Shown: positions 24,161-32,893, counted from the stretch's first letter. The stretch is DNA of 64,000 nt from CAVSNH01 sp963729275 (GCA_963729275.1 CAVSNH010000013.1:248001-312000), one strand, 5' to 3'. A program made the numbers and translations. The notes: generated by a model from the sequence alone, not told the origin.

Positions 24161-25010
24161 CGTCCCCCCCGAACTCGTCGACGAAGACGGCCTGACGGTC
24201 GAGGGCACCGAACATCTCGTCGGCTGTCCCGCTCGGGACCCGCAGCACCACCTCGCGGAGGCCAAGCGACCGGTAGTGGTCGAGCTTGCCGGCCGTCGGC
24301 ACCGTCCCGAAGGGGACGACCCGGACACTGGCCGGGTCACGGCCCGCCTGCTCCGCCACCCGCGCCAGCTGGGGCAAGGCCTCTTTCAAGCCCGCCCCGC
24401 CGATGGGCATCCATCCGTCGCCGTACTCGGCGACGGATGCGAAGGTCGCCGGGGTCGCAGCGCCGCCGATCAGGACGGGGACGTGCGGCTGCCGCATCGG
24501 CTTGGGCCAGCTCCAACAGGGCTCCAAGTCCACATCCGTCCCGTGGTACGACGGCTGCTCTTGCGACCAGATGGCCTGCATGCAGAGGATGTGGTCGCGG
24601 GCCACCTCCCGGCGGCGGTCGAAGGGGACGCCGTGGTCGGCGGCTTCGGCGCGGTTCCATCCGAAGCCCATCCCGAACACGACGCGTCCGCCACTCAGGT
24701 GGTCGAGCGTGGCGATCTGCTTGGCCAGCACGATGGGGTCGTGCTGGGCGGCGAGCATGACACCGGTGCCCAGCTCGAGGTGTTCGGTCACCGACGCCAC
24801 CATGGCCAGGGCGACCAAGGGATCGAGGCTCCGCCGGTAGTCCTCGGCCCGTACGCCGTCGACCAGGGCGGGCGGAACATCGGCCCGTACCGGGAGGTGG
24901 GTGTGCTCGGGAAGGAAGAGGGAGCGAAAGCCACGCGCCTCGGCCTCCCGTCCGAGCGCGGCCGGAGGCAAGGTCCGGTCGGTGAGGAACGCGGTGATGC
25001 CCAGACGCAT
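24153..25010 (-). CDS. LLM-class F420-dependent oxidoreductase
   Basis: The 285-residue protein is a luciferase-like TIM-barrel enzyme: MRLGITAFLTDRTL at the N-terminus, LFLPEHTHLP, LELGTGVMLAAQHDP, SGGRVVFGMGFGWNRAEA and VLIGGAATPATFASVAEYGDGWMP. The blocks from GTGV to GFGWN are typical of actinobacterial F420 enzymes of the TIGR03619 type. The substrate is unknown. The ATG at 25010 is the family start. The gene overlaps the thioesterase start by 8 bp and lies 64 bp after the SDR gene. Confidence 0.9.
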   Translation of the reverse strand: MRLGITAFLTDRTLPPAALGREAEARGFRSLFLPEHTHLPVRADVPPALVDGVRAEDYRRSLDPLVALAMVASVTEHLELGTGVMLAAQHDPIVLAKQIATLDHLSGGRVVFGMGFGWNRAEAADHGVPFDRRREVARDHILCMQAIWSQEQPSYHGTDVDLEPCWSWPKPMRQPHVPVLIGGAATPATFASVAEYGDGWMPIGGAGLKEALPQLARVAEQAGRDPASVRVVPFGTVPTAGKLDHYRSLGLREVVLRVPSGTADEMFGALDRQAVFVDEFGGDGD

Positions 25011-25074
25011 GGCCGCGCTCAGCGATCGGCGCCCAGCGCCCGACCCCACCATGCCGGTCGCAGCACCGGAGTGC

Positions 25075-25833
25075 TCACGGGCGCACGATCTGGCCGGCGT
25101 CGACGTTGAAGATCTGGCCGGTGATCCACGACGCCTCGTCCGACAGCAGGAACAGGCACATCCCGACGAGATCCTCGGGCTGCCCCTGTCGCTTGATGGC
25201 CAGCGAGTCGAGGATGGGCTGGAGGAACGCGTCGGGCACCACCGTCCGCGACGCTTCCGTGTCGATGGGCCCGGGAGCGATGGCGTTGACCCGGATCCCC
25301 TGTCCCCCGAGCTCGTGGGCCAGCTGGTGGGTGATCGAGTTCACCCCCGCCTTGGCCAGGCCGTAGAAGCCGGCATAGAGGTAGGCGGCCGTCGACGACT
25401 GGTTGACGACCGCGCCCCCGCCCCGTGCTCGCAGGACCGGATGGCAGGCCCGCGTGCAATTGAGCGCGCCCAGCATGTTCACCGACAGGAATCGCTGCAA
25501 GTACGCCCAGTCCACGGTGAGCAAGAAGTCGAGCTGCATCTGCCCGAAGATGGCCGCGTTGTTGACCAGGTAGTCGAGCCCGCCGAAGGTGGCCACGGTC
25601 TCCTCGACCATGGCTGCGGCCGAGGCCGGGTCGGCCACGTCGACGGTGACGGCGTGGGCGGCGCCCCCTGCGGCGCCGATGCCGTCGGCCACGGCTCGGG
25701 CGCCCTCGTCGTTGATGTCGGCCACCACCACCGAGGCCCCGGCCGTCGCCAGGGCTTCGGCATAGGCCTGGCCGATGCCGCCGCCCGATCCGGTGACGAT
25801 GGCCACCCGGTCGGAGAAGTCGAAACGGACCAT
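25075..25833 (-). CDS. Short-chain dehydrogenase/reductase
   Basis: A classical SDR of 252 residues. The cofactor motif is VTGSGGGIGQAYAEAL near 14-29, with Asp at the end of strand 2 (VVVADIND) favouring NAD. NNAAIFG follows, the active site is SSTAAYLYAGFYGLAKAG with Ser, Tyr and Lys, and VNAIAPGPIDTEAS closes it. It oxidises or reduces an alcohol/ketone. The ATG at 25833 begins MVRFDFSDRVAIVTG. It lies between the carboxymuconolactone decarboxylase-like gene (41 bp) and the LLM gene (64 bp). Confidence 0.93.
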   Translation of the reverse strand: MVRFDFSDRVAIVTGSGGGIGQAYAEALATAGASVVVADINDEGARAVADGIGAAGGAAHAVTVDVADPASAAAMVEETVATFGGLDYLVNNAAIFGQMQLDFLLTVDWAYLQRFLSVNMLGALNCTRACHPVLRARGGGAVVNQSSTAAYLYAGFYGLAKAGVNSITHQLAHELGGQGIRVNAIAPGPIDTEASRTVVPDAFLQPILDSLAIKRQGQPEDLVGMCLFLLSDEASWITGQIFNVDAGQIVRP

Positions 25834-25874
25834 GGGTCGGCGATCCTCACCGGCTGTGCCGCCCGCCGGTCGGC

Positions 25875-26315
25875 TCACGATGTGCCCGATTTGCGCCAAC
25901 GGGCGATCACCCGCTCGGCCACCCCGTCGATGCTCGTCGAGATGGGCCAGCCCACGTAGTGCGTGAGATGGATCACGACCTCGCGCACCTGCTCCACCGT
26001 GAGCTCCCCGCGCTCCAAGGCCGACTGGAATTGGATCTCCATGAGTGCAGGCTGGTCGAGGGCGGCCAGCACTCCGATGGTGAGCAGTCGCCGGTCGCGG
26101 ATCTCGAGCCCCGGCCGCGTCCAGATGGTGCCGAACAGGTGGTCGACCGTCAGGGCAGGATAGGGGCCCTCGACGTCGTCCGGATCGAGCGTGAAGCCGT
26201 AGACCTCTTGCATCTTGGCCATCCCGCGGACCCGGGCGGTGTCCGAGGGGTCCTGGCCCACCGAGTCGTCCGACCCCTCCGCATCCGCACCTTCGTCCAC
26301 CGGCGGCGACGTCAC
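25875..26315 (-). CDS. Carboxymuconolactone decarboxylase-family protein
   Basis: The 146-residue protein has the CMD helical core: RDRRLLTIGVLAALDQP and GELTVEQVREVVIHLTHYVG match the PcaC-like pattern. The CxxC pair of the AhpD branch is absent, so a peroxidase role is unlikely. Members decarboxylate gamma-carboxymuconolactone or act on related ring-cleavage products; the substrate here is unknown. The GTG at 26315 overlaps the upstream dehydrogenase stop, implying coupling. Confidence 0.87.
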   Translation of the reverse strand: MTSPPVDEGADAEGSDDSVGQDPSDTARVRGMAKMQEVYGFTLDPDDVEGPYPALTVDHLFGTIWTRPGLEIRDRRLLTIGVLAALDQPALMEIQFQSALERGELTVEQVREVVIHLTHYVGWPISTSIDGVAERVIARWRKSGTS

Positions 26316-27226
26316 CGGCTCTCCTCACCGGTTGCGCCCGGGGTGACCGAGCCCAGCCCGAACACGTCGTCACAGCGGGCCACGGTCATGGCCGCCAGCG
26401 GTAGGTCGACCCCGAGCGAGCCGCCGAGCTCGAGGGCGGCGGACAGGTCCTTGTGGGCGAGGCCCGATGCCGACCGCATGGCCGCGACCAGCCCGGCGTC
26501 GTCGTCGGCGGTGAAGGGAGCCACCGTCGTGCGGAACATGAGGGTGGAGGCACCCCCGATCCGCTGGTCGCTCGTCCGGATGGCCTGGGCCAGCTTGCTC
26601 AGCTCGACACCCGCCGCCTCGGCCAGCACCTGGCCCTCGTAGGCGGCCAACCAGGACCCGTATTGCACGAGGTTCCGGGCCAACTTGGCCGCCAATCCGG
26701 CGCCGAAGGGTCCCATCACGAGGGTGAGCGTGCCGATGGCGTCGAAGACGGGACGGGCCCGCTCGATGACGGACGGGTCGCCACCCACCATGCAGACCAG
26801 CTCGCCCGAGGCCGCGGCTCCGGGGCCTCCGGTCACGCCGCAGTCGAGGACGGCCACACCGGCGTCGTCGGCCTCGGTGCCGATGGCGGACACGCAGCCG
26901 GGCGAGATCGTGCTCACGACGACGAAGACGGTGCCGGGACGGGCGGCGGCCAGTCCGCCTTCCGGTCCCGACAGGACGGCAAAGACCTGGGCGTCGTCGA
27001 CCACGGCCACGACCACGATGTCGGCCCGACGGGCGACGTCGGCAGCTGAGCCGGCGACCTCGGCTCGCTCCCGATAGGGGTCGGTGGCCTCCTCTCGCAC
27101 GTCGGTGACGACCACCGAAAGGCCGGCGGCGAGAAGGTTCTGGGCCACACCGGCACCGATGGCGCCGAGGCCGATGACCCCGACCGTGGGGCCGTGCGGC
27201 GGATTGGGGGGACTGTTGTTGGACAC
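26312..27226 (-). CDS. NAD(P)-dependent beta-hydroxyacid dehydrogenase (3-hydroxyisobutyrate dehydrogenase family)
   Basis: The 304-residue protein has a Rossmann motif VGVIGLGAIGAGVAQNLLAA near 14-33, ADIVVVAVVDDAQV, the substrate-side motif VLDCGVTGGPGAAASGEL and the catalytic Lys helix GAGLAAKLARNLVQYGSWLA. It oxidises a beta-hydroxyacid or a related compound. The GTG at 27226 gives VSNNSPPNPPHGPTVGVIG; the open frame upstream is shadow of the divergent gene. It heads the minus-strand series and its start lies inside three 12-bp-spaced TGGAC repeats. Confidence 0.92.
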   Translation of the reverse strand: MSNNSPPNPPHGPTVGVIGLGAIGAGVAQNLLAAGLSVVVTDVREEATDPYRERAEVAGSAADVARRADIVVVAVVDDAQVFAVLSGPEGGLAAARPGTVFVVVSTISPGCVSAIGTEADDAGVAVLDCGVTGGPGAAASGELVCMVGGDPSVIERARPVFDAIGTLTLVMGPFGAGLAAKLARNLVQYGSWLAAYEGQVLAEAAGVELSKLAQAIRTSDQRIGGASTLMFRTTVAPFTADDDAGLVAAMRSASGLAHKDLSAALELGGSLGVDLPLAAMTVARCDDVFGLGSVTPGATGEESR

Positions 27227-27254
27227 TTGTCTGGACGATAGTTTGGACGCATGG
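27219..27254. promoter_or_regulatory. Three direct 12-bp repeats in the divergent control region
   Basis: TGGAC recurs at 27220, 27232 and 27244, giving units TTGGACACTTGT, CTGGACGATAGT and TTGGACGCATGG. The exact one-turn spacing puts all copies on one face of the helix. They cover the GTG of the dehydrogenase and the ATG of the plus-strand gene, suggesting a shared operator. Function is inferred; the TetR encoded nearby is a candidate binder, although most TetR sites are inverted. Confidence 0.5.
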
Positions 27255-27988
27255 TGACAGGCAACGTGCCCGAGGGCGCCACTCCCCCGGCGGGCCTTCC
27301 CGCCGACGGTCTCGGCGACTACGCCGGCCCCTTCCGTACCGACTTCCGCTACGAGGATCTGTCGCGGGATGCGCTGGTGCGCCTCGTCCGTGAGTACGCC
27401 CTGGCCGTGCACATCCTCGACCGCTCGATGTGCGCGGCCATCGGCATGTCCCACGGCATGGAGGAGATGGAACGGCTCGCCATCGAGGAGTGGCGGGGGG
27501 CGAGCCCGGTCTACGGGGCGCGGCTGCGCCGCATCATGGGCATCGAGGGTGACGGCATCGACGCCATCTTCAAGGTCCTCCAGCTCGACCCGGGCTTCCC
27601 CCATCACTATCTCGACGTCCGCTACGAGCTGGTCGACGAACGCCACGGCTTCTTCGAGTTGGCCTACTGCGGTGCGCTCATGGACGCCGAACCCTACGGC
27701 GACCGGATGGTCACCAGCATGTGCCACCACATCGAGGACGGGACGTTCGACGTGACCGCCCAGGCCATCAACCCAAAAGCCCACGTGCGCCACGTACATC
27801 GACCGCCACGGAGCTCGACCGACCAATCCCCGCACTGCCGCTGGGAGGTGTTCATCGACGACGACAACCAAACGCTTCCCGAAGCGGACATCACCGCCGT
27901 CACCAAGATGACGACGGCGGCCAACTTCGAGTTCCCGCCGATGCGCGACGGCACACCGCATCTCCCGGAGCAAACACATGGCGGGTGA
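27251..27988 (+). CDS. Uncharacterised protein preceding the CYP51 cluster
   Basis: The 245-residue product is not one I can name with confidence. It opens with an ordinary helical segment (YEDLSRDALVRLVREYALAV) and keeps several charged and aromatic blocks (HGMEEMERLAIEEWR, FPHHYLDVRYELVDERHGFF). Two Cys residues (near RSMCAAIG and MVTSMCHHIEDG) recall the DUF6125/ATC-hydrolase-like group, but this is weak. There is no signal peptide. It diverges from the dehydrogenase series and precedes tetR by about 50 bp, so it is probably part of the same regulated region. Confidence 0.72.
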   Translation: MVTGNVPEGATPPAGLPADGLGDYAGPFRTDFRYEDLSRDALVRLVREYALAVHILDRSMCAAIGMSHGMEEMERLAIEEWRGASPVYGARLRRIMGIEGDGIDAIFKVLQLDPGFPHHYLDVRYELVDERHGFFELAYCGALMDAEPYGDRMVTSMCHHIEDGTFDVTAQAINPKAHVRHVHRPPRSSTDQSPHCRWEVFIDDDNQTLPEADITAVTKMTTAANFEFPPMRDGTPHLPEQTHGG

Positions 27989-28039
27989 GCGCACACCAGG
28001 CTGCCGCCCGGATGCTGGAGCACGTTCGGGGGGACGGTC

Positions 28040-28723
28040 GTGACCGCCGCCGTCTCGCTCCCGCCCGACGACACGCCGCCAGGCGCCGGCGACCGCGATC
28101 CGGTCGGCTCCCGCCCGATCCTCGAGGCCACCCGGCGGCGCCTGACCGAGCGCCAGGCCGAGGTGGTGGCCGAGCTGGTGCGGGCGGCCGAGGTCGAGGT
28201 GGACGAGGTGGGCTACGACGGCGTCACCGTGCGGGGCGTGGCCCGCCGGGCCGGCGTCGCCCCAGCCACCGCCTACAACTACTTCAGCTCAAAGGACCAC
28301 CTGCTGGCCGAGGTTCTCTGGCGGCAACTGCAGGCACTCGCGCCGGTCACCGTCGATCGGCGTCCCCTCCCCGAACGACTGGAGGAAGCCGTCCGGGGCC
28401 TCGTCGTCTTCGCCGAGGAGAGCCCGGCCCTGGCCGATGCGTGCACGGTGGCCCTCTTGGGGGCGAGCCCCGACGTGAAGCACCTACGGGACCGGATCGG
28501 GGCCGACATCCACCGCCGCCTGGCCACCGCCCTCGGACCCGACGTGGACCCGCAGGTCGTCCGGGTGCTCGAGACCTCCTACTTCGGTGCGCTGCTCATG
28601 GCCGGCATGGGCCACCTCCCCTACACCGACATCCCGGGTTTCGTCGCAGCCGCGGCCGGCCTCATGGTCGGAGACCCGGCCCGGCACCCGGCGCCGCGGG
28701 CGACCAAGAAAGTGCGACCGTGA
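28040..28723 (+). CDS. TetR-family regulator of the CYP51 cluster
   Basis: The 227-residue protein has a TetR N-terminal HTH: VRAAEVEVDEVGYDGVTVRG, then AGVAPATAYNYFSSKDHLLAEV. The C-terminal ligand domain is all helical. The GTG at 28040 follows a GGGGGGAC run. Its TGA overlaps the GTG of the first P450 (GTGA), and a tetR gene in this position matches Rv0767c in the mycobacterial CYP51 region. It likely represses the cluster, its ligand being a sterol or fatty compound; this is inference. Confidence 0.92.
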   Translation: MTAAVSLPPDDTPPGAGDRDPVGSRPILEATRRRLTERQAEVVAELVRAAEVEVDEVGYDGVTVRGVARRAGVAPATAYNYFSSKDHLLAEVLWRQLQALAPVTVDRRPLPERLEEAVRGLVVFAEESPALADACTVALLGASPDVKHLRDRIGADIHRRLATALGPDVDPQVVRVLETSYFGALLMAGMGHLPYTDIPGFVAAAAGLMVGDPARHPAPRATKKVRP

Positions 28724-29925
28724 CCCAGGCCGCCGTCGACGACCCGGTCGCCTTCAGCCCCTACGCCTACGACCTGCACGACGACCCGTATCCGGTCTAT
28801 GACCGGCTGCGGGCCGAGGCACCTCTCTATCGCAACGAGGAGCTCGACTTCTGGGCGCTGTCGCGTCACGGAGACGTGCTCGGCGCCTTCCGCAACGTGG
28901 ACGCCTACTCGAACGCCTATGGCGTGTCCCTCGACCCGAGCGCCTTCACCCCGGACGCCCACAAGTTCATGTCGTTCCTGGCTCTCGATCCTCCTCGCCA
29001 CACCCGCATGAGATCACTGGTCGGCAAGGGGTTCACCCCGTCCAAGGTGGCGGTCATGGAGGAACGGATCCGGGCCATCGCCAACGATCATCTCGACGCC
29101 GCGCTCTCCGGCGACAGCTTCGACTTCATCGCGTCCTTCGCCGGCAAGGTCCCGATGGATGTGATCTCCGATCTGGTGGGCGTCCCCGCCTCCGACCGCG
29201 ACGAGGTCCGGCTTCTCGCCGATGTGGTCCTGCACCGAGAGGACGGCGTCCACGACGTGCCCGCCGCCGGCCTCGAGGCCGCGCTCAGGCTCGCCGAGTA
29301 TTACCAGGCCATGGTCGACGAGCGACGCCAGAGCAGGCAGGACGACCTGACCTCGGCTCTTCTCGAGGCCGAGATCGACGGCGACCGGCTCACCGACGAG
29401 GAGGTCGTCGGTGTGCTGTTCCTCATGGTCGTGGCGGGCAACGAGACCACCACCAAGCTGCTCGGCAACGCCTGGTACTGGGCGTGGCGACATCCGGACC
29501 AGCGGGCCAAGCCCCTGTCCGACCCCACACGCATCCCCGACTGGGTGGAGGAGACCCTGCGCTTCGACACCTCGACCCAGATGCTGCTCCGGGTGACCCG
29601 CGCCCCCGTCGAGTACTACGGGCAGTCGGTCCCGGTCGGCGACCGCGTTCTTCTGCTGGTCGGCTCGGCCAACCGCGACCCGGCCGTCTTCCCCGACCCC
29701 GACCGCTACGACCTCGACCGTGACACCTCGCGACTCGTGAGCTTCGGGAGCGGGCGGCACTTCTGCATGGGAGCGCCCCTCGCCCGGCTGGAGTCCCGGG
29801 TCTGCCTCGAGGAACTGGTGAAGCGGGTCTCCGACTACGACATCGACGCGGCTGCCGCCCAGCGGGTGCATTCGGTCAACGTGCGCGGCTTCGCCTCCCT
29901 CCCGACGTCGGTGCACATCCGCTGA
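28720..29925 (+). CDS. Cytochrome P450, CYP123-like
   Basis: The 401-residue P450 has the I-helix oxygen motif VAGNETTTKL, the EETLR K-helix and the heme loop SFGSGRHFCMGAPLARLE with Cys at about 349. Long stretches such as EAPLYRNEE, NAYGVSLDPS, GKGFTPSK-like and LADVVLHREDGV follow mycobacterial CYP123 (Rv0766c) as I know it. The GTG at 28720 overlaps the tetR stop; the open frame further upstream is tetR shadow. Electrons probably come from the ferredoxin encoded downstream. The substrate is unknown. Confidence 0.93.
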   Translation: MTQAAVDDPVAFSPYAYDLHDDPYPVYDRLRAEAPLYRNEELDFWALSRHGDVLGAFRNVDAYSNAYGVSLDPSAFTPDAHKFMSFLALDPPRHTRMRSLVGKGFTPSKVAVMEERIRAIANDHLDAALSGDSFDFIASFAGKVPMDVISDLVGVPASDRDEVRLLADVVLHREDGVHDVPAAGLEAALRLAEYYQAMVDERRQSRQDDLTSALLEAEIDGDRLTDEEVVGVLFLMVVAGNETTTKLLGNAWYWAWRHPDQRAKPLSDPTRIPDWVEETLRFDTSTQMLLRVTRAPVEYYGQSVPVGDRVLLLVGSANRDPAVFPDPDRYDLDRDTSRLVSFGSGRHFCMGAPLARLESRVCLEELVKRVSDYDIDAAAAQRVHSVNVRGFASLPTSVHIR

Positions 29926-30719
29926 TGGCGCGCCTGGCGGCCAACCCCGAGCACCGCCCGTCGGTGATCACGGGCGCATCGTCGGGGATCGGCCGGGCCA
30001 CCGCCGCCGCCCTGGCCGGAGCCGGCCATCCGGTGGTGCTCGGAGCACGGCGGTTGGAGGCCTGCGAGGAAGAGGTGGCGAGCATCCGCTTCCGGGGCGG
30101 CGACGCCGTGGCGCTTCCCCTGGACCTGGCCGATGCCAATTCCGTCGGCCAGTTCGCCAAGGCGGCGACCGAGGCCTTCGGATCCGTCGAGATCGTCGTC
30201 TCCAATGCGGGGCGCAACATCGCCGGATCGGTTCTCGACACCGACTCCGAGGCATTCGAGGGAGTCCTGGACGTGAACCTGGCCGGCACCCACCGCCTCG
30301 TGCGGGCGCTCCTACCGGGGATGATCGAGCGGCGACGGGGGGACATCGCTTTCGTGACCTCCGACGTGGCCGAACGTCCCCGACCGGCGATGGCCGCCTA
30401 TGTCACCTCCAAGTGGGGCCTCGAGGGCTACGTGCGGGCGCTGCAGATGGAGCTCGAGGGGACCGGTGTGCGCTCCACCATCATCCGGCCCGGCCCCACC
30501 ATGACCGGTATGGGACTCGACTGGGACCCCGAGGTCACCGGCCACGTCATCGAACAATGGGCAGTATGGGGGTTCGCCCGCCACTCGAACTTCATGCGAC
30601 CGGACGGCGTGGCCCAGGCCATCGTGGCCGCCGTCACCCTTCCCCGCGGCGTACATGCCACCGTTGTCGAGTTGCAGCCTGAAGCCCCTATCGCCGAGCC
30701 CACCGAGGAGCAGCCATGA
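29925..30719 (+). CDS. Short-chain dehydrogenase of the CYP51 cluster
   Basis: A classical SDR of 264 residues: VITGASSGIGRATAAALAGA at the cofactor site, an Arg pair after strand 2 (VVLGARRLEA) that suggests NADP, VSNAGRN, and the catalytic FVTSDVAERPRPAMAAYVTS followed by Lys. It begins with TGATG overlap on the P450 stop and ends four bases into the cyp51 start, so translation is continuous. The position equals Rv0765c beside mycobacterial cyp51. A role in oxidising or reducing the P450 products, for example sterol C-3 or C-4 chemistry, is inference. Confidence 0.92.
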   Translation: MARLAANPEHRPSVITGASSGIGRATAAALAGAGHPVVLGARRLEACEEEVASIRFRGGDAVALPLDLADANSVGQFAKAATEAFGSVEIVVSNAGRNIAGSVLDTDSEAFEGVLDVNLAGTHRLVRALLPGMIERRRGDIAFVTSDVAERPRPAMAAYVTSKWGLEGYVRALQMELEGTGVRSTIIRPGPTMTGMGLDWDPEVTGHVIEQWAVWGFARHSNFMRPDGVAQAIVAAVTLPRGVHATVVELQPEAPIAEPTEEQP

Positions 30720-32107
30720 CCACCATCAGTGCGACGCGCCGGCCGCCGCGGGTGTCGGGCGGCGCGTCCACCGACGGCCATCTCGAGGAGCTCCGCGCCG
30801 ACCCCATCGCCCTGATGCGCCGGGTGCGGGCCGAGTGCGGGGATGTCGGGATCTTCCAGTTGGCCGACCGCGAGGTCGTGCTGCTCACCGGGGCGGATGC
30901 CAACGAGATGTTCTTCAGGGCCCCCGAAGAGGTGCTCGACCAGGCCGAGGCCTACCCGTTCATGACCCCGATCTTCGGCGAGGGCGTCGTCTTCGATGCG
31001 CCACCGGAGCGGCGGCGCGAGATGCTCCACAACCAGGCGCTCCGGGACAAGTTCATGCGTGGGCACGCGGCCACCATCGCCGGCGAGGTGGCGGGCATGG
31101 TCTCGGGCTGGTCGCCCTCGGGCACCATCGACCTGCTCGACTGGTTCGCCGAGCTCACCATCTACACCTCGTCCGCCTGCCTGATCGGCCGTCGGTTCCG
31201 GGACGAGCTCGACCATCGGTTCGCCGAGCTCTACCACGATCTCGAGCAGGGAACGGACGCCATCGCCTACGTGGACCCCTACGCACCCATCGAGAGCTTC
31301 CGCCGCCGCGACGAAGCCCGGGTCGGACTGGTGTCGCTGGTCGAGAACATCATGAACGGACGCGCCTCGGAGACCGCACCTGACACCGAGGACCGGGACC
31401 TGCTCGACGTGCTCATGTCGATCACCGACGAGGACGGAGGGCCACGCTTCAGCCCCGACCTGGTCACCGGCATGTTCATTTCGATGATGTTCGCCGGCCA
31501 CCACACGACGTCGGGGACCGCGGCCTGGACGCTCATCGAGCTGCTCCGCCACCCCACCGAGATGGCCACGGTTGGCCAGGAGCTCGACGACCTCCATGCC
31601 GGCGGGGCCGAGGTCAGCTACCAGGCCCTGCGAGAGATGCCCCACCTCGAGTCCGCCGTGAAGGAAGCGCTGCGCCTCCATCCGCCCCTGATCCTGCTAC
31701 TTCGGGTGGCCAAGGAGGAGCTCGAGATCGGTGGCTTCACCATCGCCCCCGGCCAAATGGTGGGAGCCAGCCCGTCCGTGTCCAACCGCATCGCCGAGGA
31801 CTTCGCCGACCCGGATCGCTTCGATCCTGCCCGCTACCTCGAGCCTCGGGCCGAGGACCGGCTCAACCCCTGGACATGGATCCCCTTCGGTGCCGGACGG
31901 CACCGGTGCGTGGGCGCCGCCTTCGCCATGATGCAACTCAAGGCCATCTTTTCCGTCCTCTTGCTCGATTGGGAATTCGAGCTGGCCCAGCCGCCCGACT
32001 CCTATCGCAATGATCACTCGAAGATGGTCGTGCAGCTGGCCCAGCCGTGCCAGGTGCACTTCCGGCGGCGGTCGGACCGGCCCGAAACCGGATCACCGGC
32101 CCGATGA
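30716..32107 (+). CDS. cyp51: Cytochrome P450 CYP51, sterol 14-alpha-demethylase
   Basis: The 463-residue protein follows Mycobacterium tuberculosis CYP51 along its whole length from memory of that sequence. It opens RVSGG near residues 12-16, then AYPFMTPIFGEGVVFDA, the CYP51-specific B-C block; TGMFISMMFAGHHTTSGTA (I helix), KEALRLHPPLILL (K helix) and WIPFGAGRHRCVGAAFAMMQ with heme Cys at about 398. CYP51 removes the 14-alpha methyl of lanosterol-type sterols in three oxidations. The start ATG lies 4 bp before the SDR stop. It is followed by its presumed ferredoxin. Whether this organism makes or only modifies sterols cannot be told. Confidence 0.95.
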   Translation: MTTISATRRPPRVSGGASTDGHLEELRADPIALMRRVRAECGDVGIFQLADREVVLLTGADANEMFFRAPEEVLDQAEAYPFMTPIFGEGVVFDAPPERRREMLHNQALRDKFMRGHAATIAGEVAGMVSGWSPSGTIDLLDWFAELTIYTSSACLIGRRFRDELDHRFAELYHDLEQGTDAIAYVDPYAPIESFRRRDEARVGLVSLVENIMNGRASETAPDTEDRDLLDVLMSITDEDGGPRFSPDLVTGMFISMMFAGHHTTSGTAAWTLIELLRHPTEMATVGQELDDLHAGGAEVSYQALREMPHLESAVKEALRLHPPLILLLRVAKEELEIGGFTIAPGQMVGASPSVSNRIAEDFADPDRFDPARYLEPRAEDRLNPWTWIPFGAGRHRCVGAAFAMMQLKAIFSVLLLDWEFELAQPPDSYRNDHSKMVVQLAQPCQVHFRRRSDRPETGSPAR

Positions 32108-32301
32108 GGATCGTGCTCGATCCCGACCTCTGCCAGGGACACGGGGTCTGCGAGTCGGAGGCGCCCGAAGTCTTCGAGCTGGGCAAGGCGGCGCAGGTGC
32201 GGATCATCGACCAACACCCGGACGATGGCCTTCGGTCGGCGGTCGAGGCGGCCGTGCGCTATTGCCCGACCACTGCACTCAAGATCATCGAGGAGGACTG
32301 A
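32104..32301 (+). CDS. [3Fe-4S] ferredoxin, P450 partner
   Basis: The 65-residue ferredoxin has three cysteines, C10-x5-C16 and a late CP at C54 (LCQGHGVCESEAPEVFELG, then YCPTTALKI), as in the single-cluster ferredoxins that serve actinobacterial P450s. The ATG at 32104 overlaps the cyp51 TGA as ATGA. The same order, cyp51 then ferredoxin, is found as Rv0764c-Rv0763c. It would pass single electrons from a reductase encoded elsewhere to CYP51 and perhaps CYP123. Confidence 0.95.
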   Translation: MRIVLDPDLCQGHGVCESEAPEVFELGKAAQVRIIDQHPDDGLRSAVEAAVRYCPTTALKIIEED

Positions 32302-32305
32302 GTTC

Positions 32306-32893
32306 ATGCCGTCGTTCCCGCGCCCCGAGCTCGAGGAGATGATGCAGCGGTGGCTGGACATCAACCGCCGCTGCGAAGAGACGCTCGACTGGAGTCCGAT
32401 GGCGGATTTCTACACCGAGGACGCCACCTACGGATGGAACGTGGGCCCGAACGACGAATTCATGACCGTCGGGCGCGAGGAGATCCGCGAGATCGCCCTC
32501 GGCCTCGAGATGGCCGGGCTCGGCGGGTGGACCTATCCGTACCAGCGCGTGCTCATCGACGACGCCCAGGGTGAGATCATCGGATTCTGGAAGCAGATCG
32601 CGGATGCCACCCAGCCCGACGGCAGCCACTACGAGATCGCCGGGCTCGGCGGCAGCTGGTTCCGCTACGCCGGCAACTACCAATGGAGCTGGCAGCGCGA
32701 CTTCTTCGACGTCGGCAACGCCACGGCCACGTTCATCGCCATGATCCAGGCCGACGTGCTGAGCGACGGCATGCGCCAGCGACTCGAGCGGGCAGCATCC
32801 GGCACGCGCCAGCCCGGCCACTTTCCGCTCGGCGGTGCACCCGTGGGCCTGTGGGAGGGTGTCGGACCGCCTCCCCAATGGTCGAAGAAGTAG
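32306..32893 (+). CDS. NTF2-like (SnoaL-type) protein closing the CYP51 operon
   Basis: The 195-residue protein resembles the nuclear-transport-factor-2 fold: an N-terminal helix EMMQRWLDINRRCEETLDWS, then MADFYTEDATYGWNVGP and a beta-sheet core with GWTYPYQRVLIDDAQGEIIG. An AGGAGG Shine-Dalgarno sequence sets the ATG at 32306, four bases after the ferredoxin stop. Folds of this type include ketosteroid isomerases and polyketide cyclases, but no catalytic Asp-Tyr pair is obvious. It resembles the SnoaL-type gene at 63094. Confidence 0.8.
   Translation: MPSFPRPELEEMMQRWLDINRRCEETLDWSPMADFYTEDATYGWNVGPNDEFMTVGREEIREIALGLEMAGLGGWTYPYQRVLIDDAQGEIIGFWKQIADATQPDGSHYEIAGLGGSWFRYAGNYQWSWQRDFFDVGNATATFIAMIQADVLSDGMRQRLERAASGTRQPGHFPLGGAPVGLWEGVGPPPQWSKK

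Noticed and set aside
27721..28719. 330-codon in-frame extension before the CYP123-like P450
   Set aside because: It is Arg/Pro-rich, overlaps tetR in another frame and has no P450 similarity; the GTG overlapping the tetR stop is the better start.
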